The position numbers and the translations under genes are program-made. Shown piece by piece: positions 8,172 to 15,319 of a stretch of 45,574 nucleotides of DNA. Numbering within the stretch: position 1 is the stretch's first letter; every line of letters starts with the position of its first letter. The notes under the pieces were generated by a model. The model was not told the DNA's origin and ran no database searches. It saw only the letters and a program-made list of their open reading frames with translations. The stretch spans positions 1-45,574 of the forward strand of contig JANXRG010000083.1 in the NCBI GenBank assembly GCA_025353105.1, written 5' to 3'. The DNA is from Verrucomicrobiota bacterium. GTDB lineage: Bacteria > Verrucomicrobiota > Verrucomicrobiia > Chthoniobacterales > SZAS-18.

Positions 8172-11100
8172 TTAGAACGAATAGCGGAGGCCGAACTGCA
8201 TCTGCCAACGTGAGTCGATGTTCGCCACGCCGTTGGGGACGGAGAGCTCACCATCGCCCGGCGTGTAGCTGTAGACGGTCTTCACTCTGTTACTGTCCGT
8301 CGGGTCCGTGCCAGTTCCGATATAGCCAGCCAGGCCGGGCGTGCCAAAAACGCTTCCTCCATAGGTCTTGATGGTTCCGGATCGAGAGTTCAGCAGGTTC
8401 GGGAGATTCAGGATGTCATAGTAAAACTCCAGATGCCCCTTGTACGGCACCGGAATGTTCTGCGTAAACCGTAAGTCAATTCGGGTGATGAACGGATTCG
8501 TGCCACCGAAACGGGGAAGAATGCGCCCCCGATTGGCGCGCAGGAAAGGATTGCGTGAGATCAGGTCGTAGAACGCGGCCTCGCTCGCCAAATTCGCCGG
8601 CGTCTGGACGATGGCGCCGGTCACTGGGTTGACCGTCCCGATCCGAACCTGATTCGTGCCGGTGGGCACGTAGCTCAGATCGTTGTTGAACTGGTTATCG
8701 CCGTTCGCATCATTCGTGAACACAAAAGTGTACGGCGTGCCGCTGCGGCGTTCGAGAAACAGGCCAATCGTGGTTTCCCACTTCTTCTTGATCGCGAACT
8801 GATAGTCCAATGCGGCGATCCAGCGGTGGCGCGTCTCAAAGAACGACCGGCCCAGACCTGCGTTGTTGGGATTTCCGCTGATGGGATTAAACTCATAGTT
8901 TGAAAGCGCGACGCTGGAACTGGCATCGTTCACCGAATTGGCCCGGCTGTAGATGTACGCCGTCTTGAAATAAATACCGCTCTTGGTCCGCGGCAGTTCA
9001 AGAGTTATCGCGCCGCTGTAGGAATCACCCTTTGAGGTGTTGCTCATCAGGATGACGCTCGTGTAGTTCAGGCGCCGGTCCCCAGCTGGGAGGCCGTTCG
9101 GATTGGCCGCCGTTCGCAGATTCCGATTCCCGAAGACCGGTCGACCGTCCTGCAAGGTTCCGATTTGGTCCGTAAGGTTCAAGTTCTGAAACTGAACGGC
9201 CTCAAGCGCCTTCGTCCCGATGGCTTCAAGGGTCAGCACGAAGCCAAAGGGCAGCCGTTGATCGATCGCGAAGTTGCCACGCAGGTTCTGCGGGAAAACG
9301 AAGTTGTTGCTCGCCAGCGCGATCGCGGTCGTGGGCACCGGGTTCAAGCCGTTGGTGCCCGGCAGGGGCTGGTTGAATGGATCGGGACGGAACAACCCCG
9401 GAATCACCGGCGGCTGGCCATTGCCGCCAAAGCTCTGGTCGATGCGGCCGATATCCACGCCGGTGTTGCTGAATTGATTGGAAAGGAAGACGCGAGGAGC
9501 TGTGCCGTTGAAGATACCTATGCCACCGCGTATCACGGTGCCAATTTTGTACCACGGCCTGGCCGGGGCCGGGAGTCGGACCCCGCTTTTTGGATCGACC
9601 GTGTCATTGATATTTTCGGTGCTCGTGAAATCCGTCCCGAACACATTCCAGTTGTAGCCGAAGCGCGGTGAAAATACGACCTTGCTCTCGGGGAGTTGGC
9701 TTGTCTTCAGCCCGTAATCGGTGAAAAATTGCGGATTATAGAGCGGCTTACTGTCGAAGAGCGGCACATCCAACCGGACGCCGAATTGCAGCGACACGCG
9801 GGGCGTCACTTTCCACTCGTCCTGGACGTAGCCCCCAACGCTGAAATAGTCGAATTCCGCGATGGGCTGAGTGACGCCCGGAACATTGGAATAACTGAAG
9901 CGGTAGCGGGTCGGCGTGGCCCGGTCAAAATTCTGAATCCCAGTGAAGGCGGGGATGCCACGGGGCACATTGGCCGCGGTCGATCCGAAATCGTACGTGC
10001 CAAAAGCGTCCTGGATGAAGAGATTGCGGAACGCGTAATGATCGACTCCCACGCCGGCGCCGATGGTATGATTGCCGATGTAGTAGCTGGCGTTCAGGAC
10101 GGACTCGATGATGTCCTGATCAAGCGCATTCTCCTGGGAGCTTCGCTCCACGCCGAAGTTGATCCGAGTGCCGTTGGATACCTGAACCCCATTGATGTAC
10201 GGGAATGGAGTACTGACCGTGCGCTGGGTCGTCAGCGTATTGTAGGCGACGCGCGCTTCGGTGGTGAAGGTTGGCGTCCAGGTGCTGAAGAGCTGCCCAA
10301 CGAATGAATTGGATCGGAAGGGACGGTCGAACTGGAGACCGGTGAGGGCAAAATTGTTGGAGTTACGCGTGATACCGTCGGTGTAATCCGCGTTTACGTA
10401 TTTGTAGGTCAGCGTGAGCTTTTGACTCTTCGTGATGTTCCAATCGAGCTTCGCCGTGATCTTGTCGTCATTGACATTGTCCAGAATCGCGCCCGCCGTC
10501 CCGGGGTTGTAGCCATACCTGGTAGTGCTGATACTGATCACCTGATCGAACTGAGCCTGGGTGGCCGGGAAAGTCGTGCTGGACCCGATGGAACCGAGCT
10601 GCGGTTCCTTGCGTCGCTTGCTCTCGCCGAGGATGAAGAAGAAGAGCGTATCCTTGATGATCGGGCCCCCCAGACGGGCGCCGTAGGTGTATTCCTCAAA
10701 ATTATAAAGGGACGGGGAGATGGGCTGATCGACGCCCTGGCGGAATTTTCCGATCAGATTCGCGCTACGGTAGAAACCATAAATCGACCCACTAAAGGTG
10801 TTGGTCCCGCTTCGCGTAATCGCATCAATCGAACCACCGGTGAAACCGCTGTATTTCAAATCGTAGGGCGCCACGTTGACGCGAAACGTCTCGACCGCAT
10901 CGAGCGAAATCGGCTCGGCCCGATCCGTCAGGACGCCACTTGCCGAGAGACCAAAGGCGTCGTTGATGGTCGCTCCGTCCACCGTGATGTTGTTAAAGCG
11001 ATTGTTGGTGCCAGCGACGCTGCCGCCGACGACCTGTGGGGTCAGACGGGTGAAATCCTGCAGACTGCGCGAGATCGACGGGAGCTTGTCGATCTGCTGC

Positions 11101-11579
11101 CGGAGAACCGTTGTGGCCGGACCCGCGCGGGTGGGCGAGAAAATTTCGTCATCAATCTGCGACGCTTCAACGATCACGCGCGCGGGTTCCCCGGCGGTGA
11201 CAGGCCCGGCCGCAGGGGTGGCCGCTTGCGACGCGGAAAGCCTAATGTCGACCTGGGTGACCTGACCGATTTCCGCATACACGTTCGTGATGCGTTTTGC
11301 GTCACCGCCGCTGCTCGCGGTGACGGCGTACGGTCCACCGACCCGAACGTTGTTCAGATTGAAGAGGCCGTTAGACCGGGTGACGGTGCTATAACTCGTC
11401 CCCGAGGGAGTGTGGATGGCGACGACCTGCGCGCCCGCAACGGGTCTACCCGAGGTATCCGTCAATGTGCCCTGGAGGGCCGACGAGGTGACGCCTTGGC
11501 CATAAAGACCAGAGGTGGAGGTGAATGCAAGAGCGGCGCTGATGGCCGCGCTCGTAATCGAGCGGATGAGATTCCTCAT
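8172..11579 (-). CDS. TonB-dependent outer-membrane receptor, Oar-like
   Basis: A 1135-aa outer-membrane protein of the large TonB-dependent receptor type with an N-terminal carboxypeptidase-regulatory-like domain. Residues 1 to about 28 form a signal peptide (ending LYGQ). The regulatory-like domain follows (LQGTLTDTSGRPVAGAQVV ... GLFNLNNVRVGGPY, about 35-95), then a plug region (LPSISRSLQDFTRLTPQVV, ITVDGATINDAFG, GGSIDAITRSGTNTFSGSIY), then a long beta-barrel ending in the terminal aromatic WQMQFGLRYSF. The domain order matches the Oar-like receptors known from myxobacteria and acidobacteria. The substrate is unknown. It is transcribed alone, divergently from the M16 peptidase gene, and ends at an intrinsic terminator. 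Confidence 0.9.
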   Translation of the reverse strand: MRNLIRSITSAAISAALAFTSTSGLYGQGVTSSALQGTLTDTSGRPVAGAQVVAIHTPSGTSYSTVTRSNGLFNLNNVRVGGPYAVTASSGGDAKRITNVYAEIGQVTQVDIRLSASQAATPAAGPVTAGEPARVIVEASQIDDEIFSPTRAGPATTVLRQQIDKLPSISRSLQDFTRLTPQVVGGSVAGTNNRFNNITVDGATINDAFGLSASGVLTDRAEPISLDAVETFRVNVAPYDLKYSGFTGGSIDAITRSGTNTFSGSIYGFYRSANLIGKFRQGVDQPISPSLYNFEEYTYGARLGGPIIKDTLFFFILGESKRRKEPQLGSIGSSTTFPATQAQFDQVISISTTRYGYNPGTAGAILDNVNDDKITAKLDWNITKSQKLTLTYKYVNADYTDGITRNSNNFALTGLQFDRPFRSNSFVGQLFSTWTPTFTTEARVAYNTLTTQRTVSTPFPYINGVQVSNGTRINFGVERSSQENALDQDIIESVLNASYYIGNHTIGAGVGVDHYAFRNLFIQDAFGTYDFGSTAANVPRGIPAFTGIQNFDRATPTRYRFSYSNVPGVTQPIAEFDYFSVGGYVQDEWKVTPRVSLQFGVRLDVPLFDSKPLYNPQFFTDYGLKTSQLPESKVVFSPRFGYNWNVFGTDFTSTENINDTVDPKSGVRLPAPARPWYKIGTVIRGGIGIFNGTAPRVFLSNQFSNTGVDIGRIDQSFGGNGQPPVIPGLFRPDPFNQPLPGTNGLNPVPTTAIALASNNFVFPQNLRGNFAIDQRLPFGFVLTLEAIGTKALEAVQFQNLNLTDQIGTLQDGRPVFGNRNLRTAANPNGLPAGDRRLNYTSVILMSNTSKGDSYSGAITLELPRTKSGIYFKTAYIYSRANSVNDASSSVALSNYEFNPISGNPNNAGLGRSFFETRHRWIAALDYQFAIKKKWETTIGLFLERRSGTPYTFVFTNDANGDNQFNNDLSYVPTGTNQVRIGTVNPVTGAIVQTPANLASEAAFYDLISRNPFLRANRGRILPRFGGTNPFITRIDLRFTQNIPVPYKGHLEFYYDILNLPNLLNSRSGTIKTYGGSVFGTPGLAGYIGTGTDPTDSNRVKTVYSYTPGDGELSVPNGVANIDSRWQMQFGLRYSF

Positions 11580-11834
11580 GATGAACGGTGGGTAGGTTTG
11601 AGGCTTGCGTTTGATTACAGGATTTATTCTTGAACGCGAAAGTCAGATGATTTGTCTAAGACTGGTTCGACGTACGTTGACGCGGCAGAGGCGTGAGTGT
11701 TAGCGAGGGCAGGGCGTCACCGCAAGCGATAAAAACGCGGAAATTGCGAATCATTCGTCACCTGCGGAAAACCCTCTCACAAAACGTGCTCGGCCGATTG
11801 CGGGAGGTCCGGACCGGCGCTAAGTCTGCGGCCC

Positions 11835-13238
11835 ATGCGTGTCTCCCTTTCTTCCATTCCTCGGTTCCTCGCGACCGTGCTTTTGGGCGTCCTTTTGACG
11901 CAGGCTCCCGTCGCGTTCGGCCAGAAACCGAAGCATTCGGACACCCCTGCGGTCCTGGGCGGATCCCCAAAGATCAACTTTGTGGAGTACACCCTGCCCA
12001 ACGGCCTCCACGTGGTTCTGCACCAGGATCGCTCACTGCCGGTCGTCGCGAGCTATGTGCTGTATCACGTGGGCAGTAAGGACGAACGGGCCGACCGCAC
12101 AGGCTTCGCCCATTTTTTTGAGCACCTCATGTTTGAGGGGAGCGACAACATCGCTCGCGGCCAGATCGACAAGCTCGTTTCCGGCGCTGGGGGAAATCTG
12201 AATGCGTCGACGTCGTTCGACCAGACGGATTATTTTCTCAATCTGCCTTCGAACCAGATCAAGCTTGCGCTCTGGATCGAAAGCGAGCGCATGCTGCACG
12301 CCAAGGTTGACGAGGCGGGCGTTGAGACGCAGCGGGAGGTGGTGAAGGAGGAGCGGCGCCTGCGCTACGACAACCAGCCGTACGGCAGTTTGTTTGAGGA
12401 GCTGGCGAAAATGGTCTTTGGCGGCACGAACTACGCGTGGACCCCGATTGGATCGACCCAGTACATCGACCAAGCGAAGATCGACGAGTTCCGGGAGTTT
12501 TACAAAACGTACTACGTGCCGAACAACGCGACTTTGGCCCTCGCCGGTGACTTCGAACTCGAGGAGGCAAAGAAGTTGATCGCTGAATACTTTGGGCCGA
12601 TTCCGCGCGGGGCAAATCCGCCGCGGCCGGCGGTCGAGTTCAAGCCGCAGACGGACGCCAGCAAAGTCGTGGTGCAAAAGGGCAACACACCGCTGCCGGC
12701 CGCATTGCACGCCTGGCGGGCGCCGAAGGAAACGGACCCGGACGCATACGCCGTGGAAATGCTCGCGGACATTCTGGCGAGCGGCAAGAGTTCGCGGCTG
12801 TACCGGCGGCTGGTGGACCAGGAACAGGCGGCGGTTCAGGCGCAGGCCTTTCCGTTCATGTTTGAAAAGGGCGGCATGGTCGGCGTGTTTGCGGTCGGCA
12901 ACCGCGGCGTCGCTCTCGACAAACTCGATCTACTGATGGACGAGGAAGTGCAGCGCGTGATTCGTGACAGGGTCACGGAGGAGGAAATGCAAAAGGCGCG
13001 CAATGCGAAGGAAGCCCAGCTGGCGGGCTCGTACGGCACGATGGCGAGCCGCGCGCGCGGCTTGGCGCGCTACCACGTGTTCTACGGCGACACGAATCTC
13101 GTGAACACGGAGATCAGCAATTACCTCAAGGTCAGCCGCGCGGACATTCAGCGCGTGGCAAAGAAATATTTTACGCCGGAAGGCCGGAACGTCCTGCATT
13201 ACCCCGTGCCAGATGCGGCGCCACCTGCTGGAAAGTAG
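11835..13238 (+). CDS. M16 family zinc peptidase, catalytic subunit
   Basis: A 467-aa exported metallopeptidase. A signal peptide covers residues 1 to about 30 (VLLGVLLTQAPVAFGQ). The zinc site is the inverted motif HFFEH (H93, E96, H97), with the distal glutamate in VVKEERRLRYDNQ (E172 or E173). The fold continues with YVPNNATLALAGDF and the C-terminal half-domain including ILASGKSSRLYRRLVDQEQ. The second, non-catalytic subunit is encoded 495 bp downstream, separated by the inserted GxxExxY unit, so the two probably work together as a periplasmic heterodimer like other M16B pairs. The start is an ATG with no visible Shine-Dalgarno sequence. The upstream 255 bp are shared with the divergent receptor gene. 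Confidence 0.93.
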   Translation: MRVSLSSIPRFLATVLLGVLLTQAPVAFGQKPKHSDTPAVLGGSPKINFVEYTLPNGLHVVLHQDRSLPVVASYVLYHVGSKDERADRTGFAHFFEHLMFEGSDNIARGQIDKLVSGAGGNLNASTSFDQTDYFLNLPSNQIKLALWIESERMLHAKVDEAGVETQREVVKEERRLRYDNQPYGSLFEELAKMVFGGTNYAWTPIGSTQYIDQAKIDEFREFYKTYYVPNNATLALAGDFELEEAKKLIAEYFGPIPRGANPPRPAVEFKPQTDASKVVVQKGNTPLPAALHAWRAPKETDPDAYAVEMLADILASGKSSRLYRRLVDQEQAAVQAQAFPFMFEKGGMVGVFAVGNRGVALDKLDLLMDEEVQRVIRDRVTEEEMQKARNAKEAQLAGSYGTMASRARGLARYHVFYGDTNLVNTEISNYLKVSRADIQRVAKKYFTPEGRNVLHYPVPDAAPPAGK

Positions 13239-13249
13239 CGTTATGTTTT

Positions 13250-13726
13250 AACCACAGATTTACGCAGATTTACGCAGATTTTTGAGATGAACGGAGACAA
13301 GGATCCTCAGACATACGCAATCATCGGTGCGGCAATGGAGTTGCACCGGGAATTGGGTGGTGGATTCCTTGAGGCGGTCTATCAGGACGCGCTCGCGGTG
13401 GAATTTTTGGCGCGGAAGATTCCGTTCGAACGGGAGCGACTTTGCCCCGTGCGCTACAAGGGCGGCTTGCTACCTTCGCATTACGTGGCTGACTTCGTCT
13501 GTTTCGGGGAAATTATCGTCGAGCTAAAAGTACTAAAAGCGCTCTCGACCGCTGACGATGCGCAGGTCCTCAACTACCTCAAGTGCACCGGATTTCACCG
13601 GGCAATCCTGCTCAACTTTGGCTCACCGAGCCTTCAAACCAAGCGATTCGTCCTCGGATCCGAGAAGGTCGAAACTCCCCACTCCCCCGTCTTTTAATCT
13701 GCGCAAATCTGCGTCAATCTGTGGTT
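13250..13726. mobile_element. 477-bp unit: GxxExxY gene within 28-bp inverted repeats
   Basis: The left arm (13250-13277) reads AACCACAGATT then TACGCAGATTTACGCAG. The right arm (13699-13726), read on the other strand, is AACCACAGATT then GACGCAGATTTGCGCAG: 26 of 28 positions agree. The arms enclose exactly one gene, and the unit sits in the short gap between the two M16 peptidase genes, which otherwise would be about 18 bp apart. This looks like an insertion. No target-site duplication is obvious. Confidence 0.75.
13287..13697 (+). CDS. GxxExxY family protein
   Basis: A 136-aa protein of the GxxExxY family (TIGR04256 in my memory), whose biochemical role is not established. The name-giving motif is present in GGGFLEAVYQDAL (residues about 28-40), following IIGAAMELHRELG. 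The later part, YVADFVCFGEIIVELKVLKAL, has a D and an E-x-K arrangement that resembles the PD-(D/E)XK nuclease core, and QVLNYLKCTGFHRAILLNFG completes the family pattern. It begins 9 bp after the left inverted repeat and stops 1 bp before the right one, so gene and repeats form one unit. A nuclease function is inference from the motif pattern. Confidence 0.88.
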   Translation: MNGDKDPQTYAIIGAAMELHRELGGGFLEAVYQDALAVEFLARKIPFERERLCPVRYKGGLLPSHYVADFVCFGEIIVELKVLKALSTADDAQVLNYLKCTGFHRAILLNFGSPSLQTKRFVLGSEKVETPHSPVF

Positions 13727-13733
13727 CCTTCTC

Positions 13734-15170
13734 ATGATCATTCGCGTTCTTTTCATCGTGCTATCCACTGGGGCATTTTCGTTGTCGTCCGCCGCCGAGG
13801 TGGACCGGACGAAGCGGCCGGAGGCGGGGGCGGCGCCGGCGGCATCGTTCCCGGAGTTCACCGAGAAAATCCTCCCGAACGGACTCAAGGTCTTCATCGT
13901 CGAAAGCAAACGCCAGCCCACCGTCACCCTCCGGCTGCTCATCAAATCCGGCGATCTTTACGACGGCGACAAGACCGGCCTCGCCGGTCTCACCGCCTCG
14001 CTGCTCGACCGCGGCACGACGAGCCGCAACGCTCAACAGTTCGTGCAGGAGGTCGATTTTCTCGGCGCGCGGTTCGGCGCCGGCGCGGATGAGGACTCGA
14101 CGTCCGTTTCCATCTCCGGCCTCGTGAAATATCTGCCGAAGCTCGTCGATCTCTTTGCCGACGCCGTCATCCACCCGACTTTCCCCGCCGACGAACTCAC
14201 GAAGGAAAAGAAGAAGGTGATGTCCGCACTCGCGCGCGAAAAGCAGCAGCCATCGGTCCTCGCGGCCAAGCTGCGCGACCGGCTGATCTTCGGGACGCAT
14301 CCGTATGGCGCGTTTGCCACCGAGACGACGGTGGGCGCAATCGCGCGCGATGACATCGCGGGATTCCATACGGCCCATTTCATGCCGAACCGCGCGACGC
14401 TTGCCGTGGTGGGCGACGTCAAGGCCGCGACCGTGATGGCGCTTATCGAAAAGGCATTCGGGGATTGGAAGCCCGGCACCCCGCCGTCCGTCACGCTCCC
14501 GGAATTTCCCAGTCAGGATCAGACGGCAGTGTATCTGGTCGATCGGCCCGGCTCGGTGCAATCGACGGTGATCGTGGCGGCGCCCGGCGTGCCGCGGAAC
14601 AGCAGGGATTTTCCGGAGTTGAGCGTCGTGAATTCCACGCTTGGCGGCGGATTTTCCGGTCGGCTGTTTCAGAATTTGCGCGAGAAAAACGCTTTCACCT
14701 ATGGCGCCGGCTCGCGCTTTTCACCACAGCTCCTGGGCGGCCTCTTTTCTGCGAGCACGGACGTGCGCAATGACGTCACGCAGCCCGCCGTCACGGAGAT
14801 CATCAACGAACTCAAACGCATTCGCGAGCAGCCGATCGACGAAAAGGAACTTGCCATGCAACGGGACTATCTCGCGGGAAATTACCTTTTGAGCCTGGAG
14901 AGTCCGGGCACGACTGCGGCCCGCGTGCAGGAGATCGAGTTTTACGGCTTGACGGCCGATTACTACAAGACTTACGCGCGGCGCGTGACCGGTGTCACCC
15001 CCGAAAGGGCGAAGGAACTCGCGCAAAAATATCTGCGGGATGACAAACTCACGATCGTGGTCGTCGGCGAGGCGAACGAGATTAAACCGATGCTGGAGAA
15101 GCTTGCGCCGGTGACCGTGTATGACACCGACCTGCAGCCCGTCGCGCAGCCGGTCCCGGCGAAGCCCTAA
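13734..15170 (+). CDS. M16 family peptidase-like protein, non-catalytic subunit
   Basis: A 478-aa exported protein with the M16 fold but without the zinc motif: where HxxEH would be, the sequence is LAGLTASLLDRG (about 83-94). The C-terminal half carries the R/Y pair typical of the non-catalytic partner, in LFQNLREKNAFTYGAGS (R316, Y323). A signal peptide covers about residues 1-21 (ending SSAAE). It pairs with the catalytic subunit upstream; such split M16B enzymes need both halves, one giving the metal site and the other substrate contacts. The start is 7 bp after the inserted unit's right repeat, so any promoter or leader for it now comes from that unit or by read-through. Confidence 0.9.
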   Translation: MIIRVLFIVLSTGAFSLSSAAEVDRTKRPEAGAAPAASFPEFTEKILPNGLKVFIVESKRQPTVTLRLLIKSGDLYDGDKTGLAGLTASLLDRGTTSRNAQQFVQEVDFLGARFGAGADEDSTSVSISGLVKYLPKLVDLFADAVIHPTFPADELTKEKKKVMSALAREKQQPSVLAAKLRDRLIFGTHPYGAFATETTVGAIARDDIAGFHTAHFMPNRATLAVVGDVKAATVMALIEKAFGDWKPGTPPSVTLPEFPSQDQTAVYLVDRPGSVQSTVIVAAPGVPRNSRDFPELSVVNSTLGGGFSGRLFQNLREKNAFTYGAGSRFSPQLLGGLFSASTDVRNDVTQPAVTEIINELKRIREQPIDEKELAMQRDYLAGNYLLSLESPGTTAARVQEIEFYGLTADYYKTYARRVTGVTPERAKELAQKYLRDDKLTIVVVGEANEIKPMLEKLAPVTVYDTDLQPVAQPVPAKP

Positions 15171-15176
15171 AGAAGC

Positions 15177-15312
15177 GTCGAAGGTCGAGAGTCGAAAGAT
15201 GACGGCTAGAGATCCCGGCGCGCCGGTGCGCCGGACGTTTGCGATGCGCGCTCAGCCATCGTATCTGCTGCCCTCGCGCGCAGCGCGGTGACATAAGCTC
15301 TCGACCCTCGAC
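15177..15312. repeat. inverted repeat between the M16 pair and ileS
   Basis: GTCGAAGGTCGAGAG (15177-15191) and CTCTCGACCCTCGAC (15298-15312) are inverted copies with one mismatch, facing each other across about 105 bp. The segment between contains another palindrome-like stretch (GGCGCGCCGGTGCGCC). No gene is visible in it. It could be a small non-autonomous repeat unit; a T-box was considered and not found. Confidence 0.5.
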
Positions 15313-15319
15313 TTTCCGC

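Noticed and set aside
9165-11633. several plus-strand frames opposite the TonB receptor
   Set aside because: They are shadows of the receptor gene, which has a signal peptide, plug, barrel and terminator on the minus strand.
13250-13726. CRISPR-like array from the repeated ACGCAGATTT units
   Set aside because: Only two short units per side exist, they are inverted between sides, and there are no spacers; they are terminal inverted repeats.
15171-15319. T-box riboswitch before ileS
   Set aside because: No specifier stem, no T-box consensus and no terminator/antiterminator pair could be found; only an inverted repeat is present.
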